A stretch of DNA of 64,000 bases from CAVXEH01 sp963805645 (GCA_963805645.1 CAWDVA010000006.1:340239-404238); one strand, 5' to 3'; positions 48,481 through 58,531 are shown, numbered from the stretch's first letter. Numbers and translations: made by a program. Notes: generated by a model not told the origin, from the sequence alone.

Positions 48481-51400
48481 ATGAACTGCGCGCAATGCGG
48501 GGCAGCGAACGAGGCCGGCCGAAAGTTCTGCCTGGAGTGCGGAACGCGGCTCGTCGTGAGCTGCGACGTGTGCGGCTCACCCAACACGCCCGGCGCCCGG
48601 TTCTGCGGAGAGTGCGGCTCACCCATCGCCGAGGCATCGGCGGAGACGGCACCGGTCCCCGATGCCACGGCGACACCCATGGATGCCCCGACCGCGGAAC
48701 GACGCATGGTCAGCGTCCTGTTCGCGGACCTGGTCGGCTTCACCACCATCTCCGAGTCGCGCGACGCGGAGGCCGTCCGGGACCTGCTGAATGGGTACTT
48801 CGAGACCTGCCGCGAGGTCATCGGTCGCTATGGGGGCACGGTCGAGAAGTTCATCGGCGACGCCGTGATGGCCGTCTGGGGCACGCCGGTCTCCCGCGAG
48901 GACGACGCCGAGCGCAGCGTGCGTGCCGCCCTCGAGCTCGTCGACGCGGCGGCGCGGCTCGCCGAGCAGGTGAACGTCCCGGAGCTGGCGCTGCGCGCCG
49001 GCGTCCTGACCGGCGAGGCGGCTGTGACGCTGGGCGCGACGGACATGGGCATGGTCGCCGGGGACATGGTCAACACGGCGTCCCGCCTGCAGTCCGCGGC
49101 CCAGCCCGGGACCGTGCTCGTGGGCGAGGCCACCCTGCGTGCCGCGTCGGAGGCGATCGCCTTCGAGCCCGCCGGCGAGCTCACGCTCAAGGGAAAGTCC
49201 GCTCCGGTTCCCGCATTCCGGGCCCTCCGTGTGGTGGCCAAGCGCGGCGGGGTTGGGCGCGCGGAACAGCTGGAGCCGCCGTTCGTCGGCCGCGACAGCG
49301 AGCTGCGGCTCATCAAGGACTTCTTCCACGCCACCGCGCGCGAGCATGGCGTCCGGCTCGTCTCGGTCATGGGCCAGGCCGGAATCGGCAAGAGCCGCTT
49401 GGCCTGGGAGTTCCACAAGTACCTCGACGGGCTGACCGAGACGGTCTACTGGCACCAGGGCCGCTCCCCTTCCTACGGCGACGGGGTGAGCTTCTGGGCG
49501 CTGGGCGAGATGGTGCGCATGCGCGCCGGCATCGGCGAGGGAGACGACGAGGAGACGACCCGCACCAGGCTGGGCGAGACGCTCCGCCAGTTCGTCCCCG
49601 ACGCCGACGAACGCCGACGCCTGGAGGGACCGCTCCTCCAGCTGCTGGGCATCGGCACCGCGGGCGGACGCGAACGCAGCGAGCTGTTCAGCGCGTGGCG
49701 CACGTTCTTCGAGCGCCTGGCGGATGCCAACACCGTGGTCATGGTCTTCGAGGACCTCCAGTGGGCCGATGACGGCCTCCTCGACTTCATCGAGGAGATG
49801 CTGGCCTGGTCGCGGGGACGCCCGATGTACCTCATCACGCTGGCCCGCTCCGAGCTGCTGGACCGCCGCCCGACGTGGGGAGCCGGGCAGCGCGCCTTCA
49901 CCTCGCTCGGCCTGCCCCCGCTCACCGACGAAGAGATGACCACGCTGCTGAGCGGCATCGTGCCCGGGCTGCCCCCGCCGGTCGTCAACGCGATCGTGGC
50001 GCGGGCCGAGGGGATCCCGCTCTACGCCGTCGAGACGGTTCGGACCCTGCTGAACGACGGGCGCATCGAGCGCGACGGTGACACGTACCGGCCAGTGGGG
50101 GACCTGAGCCGGTTGGCGGTCCCAGAGTCGCTGCACGCTCTCATCGCGGCGCGGATCGACCACCTGGCGCCGCGGGAGCGGACGCTGATCCAGGACGCAT
50201 CAGTCCTTGGCCTGTCGTTCAGCGTCGCGGCGCTCTCCGCGGTGACCGCCGACCCCGCGGACGCGGAGACGGTGCTGCGGCACCTGGTGCAGCGGGAGCT
50301 GCTCTCCCTCGACGACGATCCGCGCTCTCCGGAGCGCGGCCAGTTCCGCTTCGTCCAGGGCCTCCTGCGCGAAGTGGCGTACGGAACCCTGTCGCGCAAG
50401 GACCGGCGGGCGCGGCACCTCGCCGCGGCTCGCTACTTCGAGACGCTGGGCGACGAGGAGCTGTCCGGCGTCCTGGCCCAGCACTACCTCGACGCGTATC
50501 GCGCCCAGCCGGATGGGCCGGAGGGAGCAGCCGTCGCTGCCCAGGCCCGCATCGCCCTTCGCGCGGCCGCGCAACGAGCGACCGAGCTCGGATCGCTGCG
50601 CCAGGCCCAGCGCTACCTGGAGGATGCCCTCGAGGCGGTCACCGATCCTGCCGAGGAGCTCGAGCTCCGCGTCGCTGCCGGCAACGCGGCGGCCAACGCC
50701 GCCTACCTCGAGGAAGGTGAGGCGCACCTGCAGCGAGCGATCGAGCTGGCAACCGATATCGGGGACGACGGTGCACGACGGCGCGCCATCGCGCTGCAGG
50801 CGGGGCTCCTGGTGGAGGGGCACCAGGAACAGGGACGCAAGCTCCTCGTCGCCGCGCTGGCTGAGCCAGGACTGCAGCCCGCGGATCCCGGGTTCACTGA
50901 GCTGTCCATGCAGCTCGCGACAATTGAGATGCGCCTGTCGAACGATGCGAAGGCGATCGAGATCGCCGATCGGGCCCTGCCGGCCATGGAGGCTGCCGGC
51001 GTCGAGCGAGTGGTGGTCCAGACGCTCATCACTCGCGGCGTGGCGCTGGCCAACAGCAACCGATCGACCGAGGCGGTCGTGACCCTCACCGGCGCCAAGG
51101 CGATCGCGGAGCGCCACGGCATGCTGGGCGAGTCACTGCGCGCCGCCGTGAATCTTGGCTACGTCCTCGAGTCCGAGGATCCGCTGCTGGGCTTCCAGAT
51201 CTCCAGGGAAGGCTACGAACGAGCGTCGCGCTTCGGCATCACGTGGGCGATGCGCTACCTGCTGGGTAACGCCTGCGACGGCGCGTTCCAGGTGGGTGAG
51301 TGGGACTGGGCGCAGCGCGAGGTGCGCCGGCAGCTGGACCAGGGCGTTGAGGCCCGGGAGCGGATCTGGTACGAGTCCATCGACCTGATCATCCGCGCCC

Positions 51401-52020
51401 TGCGCGGCGAGGAGGTCCGGGCGGCAGGAGAGCAGCTCCTCGAGCTGGCCAGCGAGTACGACGACATCCAGTACCGGCTCTATCCAACCACCGTGCTGAT
51501 CCAGGCCGGTCTTGCCGAAGGGCGGCTCGCCGACGTGCGCCGCCTGGCCGACGAGACGCTGGCCCTTGGGTTCCACGGCATCGAGGCGGCGGTGGCCGGC
51601 GCCCGGGCCTCGATCTGGGACGGAGATGCCGGCGCAGCGCGGCGCTATCTCGCGGCATACGCGGGAGCCCGCCCGGGCCGCAGGAGCGATGCCATCCGCA
51701 CGACCTTCGAGGCCGGGATCGCCATGCTCGAGGGTCGCGCGGCCGAGGCACGGCAGCTCTACGCCGACGCCCAGCGCCGGTGGGACGAGCTCGGCCTCAC
51801 CACGTTCCTCACCTTCTGCCGCATCGACCTGCTGGAGACGGGCGCCATGGAGCCCGCGGAGCGCCGACGCGCAGCCGACGAGGCGAGGGCCTTCTTCGAG
51901 CCCCTGGGCGCGGCACCCCTGCTATCCCGCATCGACGCCGCGCTGGCCCGATCGCCCAGCGGAGCGCGGTCCGCCGCCGTCCGCGAGGCCACCAGCGGGG
52001 CAGCCGTCCCGCGAAGCTAG
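48481..52020 (+). CDS. Double zinc-ribbon / class III cyclase / AAA-type ATPase / TPR signalling protein
   Basis: This is a 1179-aa fusion. Residues 1-50 hold two zinc ribbons (CAQCG...CLECG and CDVCG...CGECG). The class III nucleotide cyclase domain (~75-255) keeps both metal Asp residues (VLFADLVGFT and KFIGDAVMAV) and NTASRLQSA. The ATPase part starts FVGRDSELRLIKDF, with Walker A GQAGIGKSRL and Walker B VMVFEDLQWADD, as in STAND/MalT-like proteins. About 500 residues of TPR-like helices follow. These proteins are abundant in Chloroflexi and mycobacteria; the cyclase makes cAMP or is regulatory. GGGAGAG precedes the ATG. Confidence 0.9.
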   Translation: MNCAQCGAANEAGRKFCLECGTRLVVSCDVCGSPNTPGARFCGECGSPIAEASAETAPVPDATATPMDAPTAERRMVSVLFADLVGFTTISESRDAEAVRDLLNGYFETCREVIGRYGGTVEKFIGDAVMAVWGTPVSREDDAERSVRAALELVDAAARLAEQVNVPELALRAGVLTGEAAVTLGATDMGMVAGDMVNTASRLQSAAQPGTVLVGEATLRAASEAIAFEPAGELTLKGKSAPVPAFRALRVVAKRGGVGRAEQLEPPFVGRDSELRLIKDFFHATAREHGVRLVSVMGQAGIGKSRLAWEFHKYLDGLTETVYWHQGRSPSYGDGVSFWALGEMVRMRAGIGEGDDEETTRTRLGETLRQFVPDADERRRLEGPLLQLLGIGTAGGRERSELFSAWRTFFERLADANTVVMVFEDLQWADDGLLDFIEEMLAWSRGRPMYLITLARSELLDRRPTWGAGQRAFTSLGLPPLTDEEMTTLLSGIVPGLPPPVVNAIVARAEGIPLYAVETVRTLLNDGRIERDGDTYRPVGDLSRLAVPESLHALIAARIDHLAPRERTLIQDASVLGLSFSVAALSAVTADPADAETVLRHLVQRELLSLDDDPRSPERGQFRFVQGLLREVAYGTLSRKDRRARHLAAARYFETLGDEELSGVLAQHYLDAYRAQPDGPEGAAVAAQARIALRAAAQRATELGSLRQAQRYLEDALEAVTDPAEELELRVAAGNAAANAAYLEEGEAHLQRAIELATDIGDDGARRRAIALQAGLLVEGHQEQGRKLLVAALAEPGLQPADPGFTELSMQLATIEMRLSNDAKAIEIADRALPAMEAAGVERVVVQTLITRGVALANSNRSTEAVVTLTGAKAIAERHGMLGESLRAAVNLGYVLESEDPLLGFQISREGYERASRFGITWAMRYLLGNACDGAFQVGEWDWAQREVRRQLDQGVEARERIWYESIDLIIRALRGEEVRAAGEQLLELASEYDDIQYRLYPTTVLIQAGLAEGRLADVRRLADETLALGFHGIEAAVAGARASIWDGDAGAARRYLAAYAGARPGRRSDAIRTTFEAGIAMLEGRAAEARQLYADAQRRWDELGLTTFLTFCRIDLLETGAMEPAERRRAADEARAFFEPLGAAPLLSRIDAALARSPSGARSAAVREATSGAAVPRS

Positions 52021-52158
52021 GCCCGCGGGCGCTGATCCGGCGCCGGACGCACAGGGAGGCCACCGCGCAGACCGCCGGCGCACGAATGGCCCAATGGAAC
52101 TATTGCCAGGCGGTTAAGGTTTGGGCCACAACTGCGCACGTCGCCGACTCTTCTCCCG

Positions 52159-55100
52159 TTGCCAGCGGGGGGGGTGGGCGACCCGCGACGGAGGAAGGGT
52201 CCCCTGAACCCCTTGCGCGTGCTGCCGGAGCGCACGGCCGGTCGATTCGTGATCGTCGGTCTGGTCGCGGTCGTACTGCTCGGCGCGGGGCTGTGGGTCG
52301 CCTTCCCGAAACCGGCTCCGGCCATCACGGCCGCGCCCCCGCATCGGCCCTCGATCCCTATTCTCGCGAGCGTCGGCCTGTCCGGCCGCACCGTCCCGGC
52401 CACGGCCTATCCCGGCGAGAGCGTAATGGTGACTGGGCACGCCCTCGGGACCGCCCCGCTCGTACGGCTGGAGCTGTGGGACGGTTCGACCGAGGTGGCG
52501 GCCACCCGGCAGGTCGGGTCCGCGCCCGCGTTCCATGCGGTCTGGGAATGGCACCCGACGAGCCCGGGAGAGCACATCCTCTTCACCCGGGCCGTCGACG
52601 CCGAAGGGCGGGTGGCGCAGTCTGATCCGGCTCGGCTCACCGTCGGCGGCGAGGCAGTCTCGGGGGCGCCCGGGCAACCGTCGGGCTCACCGGCAGCGGT
52701 CGAGCCCACGGGATCGGCCGCCGGGACGACCGCGCCGACGGCCTCCCTGCCACCGCCCCGCTCCACGGCGAGCGTGGACGGCTGCACGGCAACGGTGGAC
52801 GTCTCCGCCCAACCGGGGGCCGCGACCGGCTTCGGGTTCCTGGCGCTGGCGCCAGGGGCCGCCACCTTCCTCCCGCTGGGAACCGTCGCGGCATCATCGG
52901 GGACGCCCGGACGCCTCGTGGCTCCGCTCCCAGCGGGGGATACGCTGCTGACGGTGACCGCCTTCAACGCCGGCACCGAGACGTACGGGACCCCCGTCAT
53001 GGTCCATGCGCCCCAGAGCTGCGACGTGGCATCAGGCTGGACCGGAAGCCTCCGCCTCGACCATGGTGTTCTCATGCCGGCTCTCCACGCGGACCGCGCC
53101 TATCTGTACGTAACGCAGGACAACGGCACGGCCCAGCGCGTTCCCGAGGATCCCACGGCGTTTGTCGAACCCACCGACGGCGCATTCGACTTCAGTCACG
53201 ATCTTCCCGCGGTCACCGGGGAGCACCTCCACATCGAGGCGTGGGGCTGGAGCGCCGGCCAGCTCGCACCGCTCGGAACCGGCGACTGGAGCGCGCCGCC
53301 ATCGGCTCCGACCTCGACGGATGCGTCGGCGAATACGGCCGAGGCGTCGGCTACCTGGTACCTGGGCGCCACTCCTGCGATCGGACTCACCACCAAGCTC
53401 GACGTGCTGCGCCACGCGATCACCACCGGATGCGGGCTCGAGTTCTGCGACGGACAGGAACCGGTCACCCACGACGAGCTGCAGCGGCCCGAGGCCGGTT
53501 CGAGCGGTCCCGATGCACGCAACTTCTCCTGGTCCACCTCGCTTGCCGATGTGACGAGCCTGGTCTGGCAGATCCTCCCCTACCCGGTCGGCGGCACGCC
53601 CGACCTCGCACCGCCGTTTCTCGTGGATTCGGGAACCGTGCCCGTCGACCCCGGCTCCGCCTCGGGTGAATTCAGCATCGACTTCCGGCCCTACCTCGTT
53701 GCCGCTCCCCTGTCCCAGACGGACATCGGCGACACTGCCAAGCTGAGCGGTGCGGTCGCCAGCTCGCTCTTCGGCCCGGCCGGCGGTGGCAGGGCGGCCG
53801 CGACGGCAACCGCAAGCGCGTCTGCCCCCGGGGGCGGCGCCAGCGGCGGTGTCGTGGTCCCGGGCTCGTTCGACTCGGCCACCGCCGATGCGCAGCTCAC
53901 TCGGGGCCGGTTCCTGCTCGGCTTCTCCGGGCGGTTCTACGTGCGCATCATCCCGATCGCGGACGGAACACCGGCCGCGCCGTCTGCGATGGTGACCCTG
54001 GACGTCGTCGACCCGCCGCCGCCGCTCGACCTGGGCATGCCCGCCGAGGTCCCGGACCCGGGCCTGATGAACCTGAGTGCGACGGTGACCCTGCCCCGCT
54101 CACCGGATCCGCACTACGCGCGCTGCGCGCTCGTGAGCAGGATCACAGGCGATTACGTCACGAATCCGATCATCGACTACCCGGCGTACCGCGACAGCCA
54201 GCAGCCGCTCTGCTACCAGCCCCCGGACGACGGCTGGAGCATCACCGACGCCTTCGACGCCTTCGTTGAATTCGTCGGCGACGTGTGGGACGCCATCTCG
54301 TCGGGATACGCCTGGATCAAGGAGAAGGTCGTGGAGCTGGCGCTCGACGCCGTTCCATGCAGCGCCATCGCCAGCGACGACGTCTGCAAGGCCATCGCCA
54401 CCACGGCGCTCGACGCTGCGCTCACCTCGTTTGGCATCCCGCCCAGCCTGCCGAACTTCGACGCGGTTGTGGCCGCCAGCAAGGGGGAGCTCTCGACGTT
54501 CGTCGTGCAAGCCGCCGCGAGCGTTCCCGGGGTCGAGGACGCCTGCGGATTCGCCGATGCCGCACACACGGTCACCTCCAAGCTCGACAACTGCGACGAG
54601 CTCGCTTCGGACGCCATCGACGCGGTCGTGGCGCAGGTCGAGGCGACGCGCAGCCAGACCACGGCCCAGACCGCGGGCCAGCTCCCCTGGCCCGGCGTGG
54701 TCTACACGCCGGATCCACGTGGACAGTGGCAGCCACCATCGGTCAAGTTCACCGTGACCCGAACCACGGATCCGTACCAGATCGCCGAGTGCCGCGTCAC
54801 CTTCTCGCTCGACTCGGTGCTCGACGACTGGACGTGGACCGAGCTCAAGCCCAACAAGGGTCCCGGCGCCTCCATCACCGACGTCTCCGGCACCGTGCGG
54901 GGATCTCCGTTCCTGCCGGCCACGGCCACGGTGCCGCAGCTGCAGCCCGGTCAGTCGTACAGCGGCCAGCTGTGGCTGACGCGGCCCGCCGAGTGGACCG
55001 AGTCGAGCTACGCCTACATCTACTGGCATTACTACGAGGCGATCCCGCATCCCGATCGATCCTGGGTGCTCCTTGAGCCGGGAGCGCATCTGACCTTCCA

Positions 55101-55170
55101 CCTGACGTCGAACTGCGCGGCCGAGTACACACAGACGGTCACTCTCACGACATCGGGGTACAACCCGTGA
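52159..55170 (+). CDS. Large secreted/anchored protein with Ig-like regions
   Basis: This is a ~1000-aa protein with a single N-terminal hydrophobic segment (RFVIVGLVAVVLLGAGLWVAF), which may be a signal anchor. The early part is beta-rich with an Ig-like segment (YPGESVMVTGHALGTAPLVRLELWDG), a linker rich in Gly/Pro/Ser/Ala, then several further beta-rich modules; near residues 690-720 there is a helical region (DAFDAFVEFVGDVWDAISSGYAWIKEKVVELA) followed by Cys-containing motifs (AVPCSAI, DDVCKAI). No enzymatic signature is recognised. The start is uncertain: TTG 52159 is the longest, but GGAGGAAGG at 52190-52198 points to a CTG at 52204 or TTG at 52213. Confidence 0.6.
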   Translation: MPAGGVGDPRRRKGPLNPLRVLPERTAGRFVIVGLVAVVLLGAGLWVAFPKPAPAITAAPPHRPSIPILASVGLSGRTVPATAYPGESVMVTGHALGTAPLVRLELWDGSTEVAATRQVGSAPAFHAVWEWHPTSPGEHILFTRAVDAEGRVAQSDPARLTVGGEAVSGAPGQPSGSPAAVEPTGSAAGTTAPTASLPPPRSTASVDGCTATVDVSAQPGAATGFGFLALAPGAATFLPLGTVAASSGTPGRLVAPLPAGDTLLTVTAFNAGTETYGTPVMVHAPQSCDVASGWTGSLRLDHGVLMPALHADRAYLYVTQDNGTAQRVPEDPTAFVEPTDGAFDFSHDLPAVTGEHLHIEAWGWSAGQLAPLGTGDWSAPPSAPTSTDASANTAEASATWYLGATPAIGLTTKLDVLRHAITTGCGLEFCDGQEPVTHDELQRPEAGSSGPDARNFSWSTSLADVTSLVWQILPYPVGGTPDLAPPFLVDSGTVPVDPGSASGEFSIDFRPYLVAAPLSQTDIGDTAKLSGAVASSLFGPAGGGRAAATATASASAPGGGASGGVVVPGSFDSATADAQLTRGRFLLGFSGRFYVRIIPIADGTPAAPSAMVTLDVVDPPPPLDLGMPAEVPDPGLMNLSATVTLPRSPDPHYARCALVSRITGDYVTNPIIDYPAYRDSQQPLCYQPPDDGWSITDAFDAFVEFVGDVWDAISSGYAWIKEKVVELALDAVPCSAIASDDVCKAIATTALDAALTSFGIPPSLPNFDAVVAASKGELSTFVVQAAASVPGVEDACGFADAAHTVTSKLDNCDELASDAIDAVVAQVEATRSQTTAQTAGQLPWPGVVYTPDPRGQWQPPSVKFTVTRTTDPYQIAECRVTFSLDSVLDDWTWTELKPNKGPGASITDVSGTVRGSPFLPATATVPQLQPGQSYSGQLWLTRPAEWTESSYAYIYWHYYEAIPHPDRSWVLLEPGAHLTFHLTSNCAAEYTQTVTLTTSGYNP

Positions 55171-55177
55171 GCGCCCG

Positions 55178-56044
55178 ATGACGCGCCCGTTCGGGGTCGC
55201 CGCGCGCTCGCCGCTCAGGGCGGCGGCCACCATTGCCGTGCTGCTGACCCTCGTGGTCGTGGCTCCGGGGGCCTCGGCGCAGCGGACGGTGGGCGCCGCC
55301 TGGATCGATGAGCCCATCGCCGGCGGCCGCCTTCCGCTGGGACCGGTCACGGTCACGGCACATGCGACCGACGCATCCGGGGTGGCGAGCATCGAGCTGT
55401 ACGTGGATGGCGCCCTGGTCGACACCCAGCCGGCGACCGCCGCAGAGTCACCGGCCGGGAGCGCAACCAGCTTCGCGATGGCGACCCTGAGCTGGACGCC
55501 GAGCGCGGCCGGCGGCTATCGGCTGGCCGCGGACGGGGTCGGCAGCGACGGGACGCGGACGGTAAGCGATCTGACCTACGTGTTCGTCGGCGACGTGAAT
55601 GCCCCCGCCTCCGCGGAGCCGACGCCGTCACCCTCCCCGTCGGCGAGCCCAACGCCGACAGAGACACCAACGCCATCCCCGAGCCCGTCCGAGACGCCGG
55701 GCCCCACTCCCACGCCGGACACGACCAGCCCGGACGTGTCGGTCGGCATCGTCCCAACGGTGCCGTACACGACCAGCGTCGTCACCTTCACCGCCACGGC
55801 GAGCGACGCCAGCGGAATCGCGAAGATCCAGATCTGGGTGCAGTTCGTGCCGGTCCCCAGCGATAACCACCCACATTTCTGGGGGAGAGAGCAGGAGTGC
55901 CTCGGCACCACGACCTGCTCCGTGGCGAAGGGACCGTACGGGCAGACCGGCGTCCTGAGCTACTACGCCGTTGCCTGGGACGGTGCCGGGAATCGCGCGT
56001 TCACGGCCACGTACTCGGTCAACGTCGTCGTCGAGATCAAGTAG
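55178..56044 (+). CDS. Secreted Ig-like protein with P-S-T linker
   Basis: This 288-aa protein has a Sec signal (LRAAATIAVLLTLVVVAPGASAQ), an Ig-like domain (LPLGPVTVTAHATDASGVASIELYVDGALV...AGGYRLAADG, about 50-145), a Thr/Pro/Ser linker of ~40 residues, and a second Ig-like domain (TSPDVSVGIVPTVPYTTSVVTFTATASDASGIAKIQIWVQ) ending GNRAFTATYSVNVVVEIK. Both domains look like the bacterial Ig modules that start with a D-A-S-G-V/I-A motif. It is 7 nt after the large secreted protein, so they share a transcript. Probably an adhesin or scaffold (inference). Confidence 0.7.
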   Translation: MTRPFGVAARSPLRAAATIAVLLTLVVVAPGASAQRTVGAAWIDEPIAGGRLPLGPVTVTAHATDASGVASIELYVDGALVDTQPATAAESPAGSATSFAMATLSWTPSAAGGYRLAADGVGSDGTRTVSDLTYVFVGDVNAPASAEPTPSPSPSASPTPTETPTPSPSPSETPGPTPTPDTTSPDVSVGIVPTVPYTTSVVTFTATASDASGIAKIQIWVQFVPVPSDNHPHFWGREQECLGTTTCSVAKGPYGQTGVLSYYAVAWDGAGNRAFTATYSVNVVVEIK

Positions 56045-57299
56045 CGGGCGCCACCCGCGCGTCGGTGTCCTTGACGACCGCCCCGCGCTGCAGGACCAGC
56101 CTGACGTTGTCCGGGTCGCGGAACAGCGCCACGTCGTCGAGCGGCTCACCCTGCATGAGGATCAGGTCCGCGTCCTTGCCGACCTCCACGGTCCCGATCC
56201 GGTCGGCCAGGTTGAACAGCTCCGCGTTGGTCCGGGTGGCGCTGATGATCGCCCGATGGACGCCCAGGATGGGAGCCTTGAGGATGATCTCCTCTCCCCG
56301 GCGTCCCTGCCAGGGTCCCACCACGTCGGATCCGGAGCCGATGGCGACGCCTGCGGCGTCCGCGACCCGGATCGACTCGAAGCAGCGGTCCGCGACGGCA
56401 CGGATGGCGGCCGCCTTCTCCGCCGTGAGCCCGAACCGGTCCGGATCGTCGCGGATCATGATCACCGTCTGCAGGGTGGGCACCATGAAGACCCCGTGCT
56501 CCGCCATGCGCGCCGCCGTCTCGGGCTCGAGGAGCGAGCCGTGCTCGATCGAGCGGACCCCGGCCTCCACGGCCACGTCGATCGCTGGCGAGGTATGGCA
56601 GTGCGCGAGCACATAGGTATGCCAGCCACGCGCCACCTCGACGGCGGCAGCCAGCTCCTCGCGGCTGAACTGGACCGAGTCGAACGGGTCCGTGGGTGAC
56701 ACCACGCCACCGGAGGCGAAGACCTTGATCTGGGTCGCGCCGCGCCGCAGCTGCTCGCGGGCCGCCCTGCGGACGGCATCCGCGCCGTCCACCACCTCCG
56801 CCCGGGCGATGAGCCCGGGGATGGACGTCCCGTGGCCGTGGACCGCCTGGTGCGCGAGCCGCGCGTCGCCGTGGCCCCCGGTCTGGGACAGGTAGGAGCC
56901 CGAGGGCAGGATCCGCGGGCCACGGATGAGCCCGGTCTCGACCGCCTTCGCCCAGGCCGGCTCGAGGCCGCCGGCGTCGCGCACCGTCGTGAAACCCTCG
57001 TCCAGGGCGGCCTCGATGAACGTGGCCACCTTCAGGACGTGGTTGATGAGCGGCTCATCTCCGTGGTCGCCGTGCGGACCAATGATCGCGAAGTGGACGT
57101 GGGCATCGGTCAACCCCGGCAGCAGCGTGCAGCCCGCGCCATCCACGCTGACCAGGTCGGCGTGTTTCGCGTGCCCCGCCGCCTCGATGGCCGCAATCCG
57201 GCCCTCGCGGACCACGACGTCGTGGCGCCCGGACGGCTCGCGCCCGGTGCAGTCCAGGACCGATACGTCGCGGATGACGAGATCGGTGGGTTCGTTCAT
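56037..57299 (-). CDS. Metal-dependent amidohydrolase
   Basis: This 420-aa protein is an amidohydrolase-superfamily TIM barrel: HxH in PGLTDAHVHF, a Lys in ATQIKVFASGGV that may be carboxylated, His in AHCHTSPAI and SIEHGSLL, and Asp in IGSGSDVVG. The N-terminal beta domain (LVIRDVSVLDC...VVVREGRIAAI) and final EVGKDADLILM are typical of the imidazolonepropionase/prolidase-like branch. Substrate unknown. TATCAT ends 7 nt before the ATG at 57299. The stop overlaps the convergent Ig gene by 8 nt. Confidence 0.87.
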   Translation of the reverse strand: MNEPTDLVIRDVSVLDCTGREPSGRHDVVVREGRIAAIEAAGHAKHADLVSVDGAGCTLLPGLTDAHVHFAIIGPHGDHGDEPLINHVLKVATFIEAALDEGFTTVRDAGGLEPAWAKAVETGLIRGPRILPSGSYLSQTGGHGDARLAHQAVHGHGTSIPGLIARAEVVDGADAVRRAAREQLRRGATQIKVFASGGVVSPTDPFDSVQFSREELAAAVEVARGWHTYVLAHCHTSPAIDVAVEAGVRSIEHGSLLEPETAARMAEHGVFMVPTLQTVIMIRDDPDRFGLTAEKAAAIRAVADRCFESIRVADAAGVAIGSGSDVVGPWQGRRGEEIILKAPILGVHRAIISATRTNAELFNLADRIGTVEVGKDADLILMQGEPLDDVALFRDPDNVRLVLQRGAVVKDTDARVAPAT

Positions 57300-57306
57300 G
57301 TCGCCG

Positions 57307-57312
57307 ATGATA
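57307..57312 (-). promoter_or_regulatory. -10 box TATCAT, leaderless-type
   Basis: Minus-strand TATCAT ends 7 nt before the amidohydrolase ATG. Confidence 0.55.
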
Positions 57313-57322
57313 GCGACGGGCG

Positions 57323-58438
57323 TCAGCGCGGAAGCAGGGCACGGACGGCGTCCGCGACCTCGACCGGCGTGAAGGCGAGCGTGGCGTCGCCCACGGTCAG
57401 CTCGATGCGGCGGATGCCTGGCGTGTCGGTGGCGGCGGATCCGCCCCAGGTCCACAGGCCCTCGTCGGTCGCCATGCGCCGGATCCCGGCCGTGACCGCA
57501 GCCGCGGTCGTGCGCAGGTGGACGTGCATCATCGGCGTCTGCGGAGGATCGGGCACCACATCCACGTCGTCGATCGCCGCGAGGGCGGCCGCGATCGCGC
57601 GAGCGTGCTCGACGTAGGCGGCCATCCGCGGCAGGCGCAGCCGCAGCCCGGCCAGGCCGGCCGCCGCATACGGCCAGAGGTTGTACAGCGTCCCGCCATG
57701 ACGGTGGCGCCACTCGCGCGCCTCGGCCACCAGGTCCTCGGGGCCCAGGAGGATGCTCCCCGCCAGGCCGCCGAGGCCCTTGTAGAACGAGACATAGACG
57801 CTGCCGAACAGCGCCGCGATCTCCGACAGGGGACGGTCATAGAACGGACCCGTCTCCCACAGGCGGGCGCCGTCGAGGTGGACCGCCGCTCCACCCTCGC
57901 GAGCGAGCTCGACCAGCGCCACCAGGTCATCCCAGGCCGGAAGCCGGCCGCCGATCTCGCGCTGGGGCAGCTCGACCAGGAGGGCGGCGAGCGGCTCGTG
58001 CACCGCCTTGAGATCGTCGAGGGTGATCAGGCCCCTTCCGTCGCCGAGCGTCCGGCCGAACAAGCCGTGCAGGCGCTGGTAGGCCTGGTCCTCGTGCAGC
58101 TCCAGGTGGCAGGTCGGGTGGAAGGCGACGACCCGTCGGCCGCGCCGGTCGGCGTGGATCCGCAGCGCGATCTGCTGGGCCATGGTCCCGCTGGGCATGA
58201 AGACCGCGGCGGGCTTGTCGAGGAGCTCGCGGACCTCCGTCTCCAGCGCGGTGACCGCTCCGCCGTTGCCGTAGACATCGGGCTCCATGTCCTCGGCCGG
58301 CAGCGATTGGATCTCGGCGATGGCGTCGGCCGGGCTGCGAAGGCCGTGGCCCTGCAGTGCCCGCTCACAGCCGGCGCGAAGGGCACGGACCTCGTCCGGG
58401 GTCAAAACGTCGGGATCGGTCGCGGGCTCATTCGGCAT
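57323..58438 (-). CDS. Threonine-aldolase-family PLP enzyme
   Basis: This 371-aa protein has the beta-eliminating-lyase/threonine-aldolase fold: EDMEPDVYGNGGAVTALETEV near the start, PAAVFMPSGTMAQQIALR, HLDGARLWE (Asp that holds the PLP ring nitrogen), and VSFYKGLGGLAGSIL with the Schiff-base Lys. Family members cleave threonine or allo-threonine to glycine and acetaldehyde; the exact substrate is not proved by sequence. TATCCT is 6 nt before the ATG. It lies upstream of the amidohydrolase in the same orientation. Confidence 0.86.
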   Translation of the reverse strand: MPNEPATDPDVLTPDEVRALRAGCERALQGHGLRSPADAIAEIQSLPAEDMEPDVYGNGGAVTALETEVRELLDKPAAVFMPSGTMAQQIALRIHADRRGRRVVAFHPTCHLELHEDQAYQRLHGLFGRTLGDGRGLITLDDLKAVHEPLAALLVELPQREIGGRLPAWDDLVALVELAREGGAAVHLDGARLWETGPFYDRPLSEIAALFGSVYVSFYKGLGGLAGSILLGPEDLVAEAREWRHRHGGTLYNLWPYAAAGLAGLRLRLPRMAAYVEHARAIAAALAAIDDVDVVPDPPQTPMMHVHLRTTAAAVTAGIRRMATDEGLWTWGGSAATDTPGIRRIELTVGDATLAFTPVEVADAVRALLPR

Positions 58439-58444
58439 GCCGGG

Positions 58445-58450
58445 AGGATA
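58445..58450 (-). promoter_or_regulatory. -10 box TATCCT, leaderless-type
   Basis: Minus-strand TATCCT ends 6 nt before the aldolase ATG. Confidence 0.45.
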
Positions 58451-58531
58451 CGCGACCGGTCCGCCCGGCCGGCGCCACCGATTCGCAGGAGACCTGGTGA
58501 GGAGACGGAGGTCCAGCGTGGCGCGCGCCGG

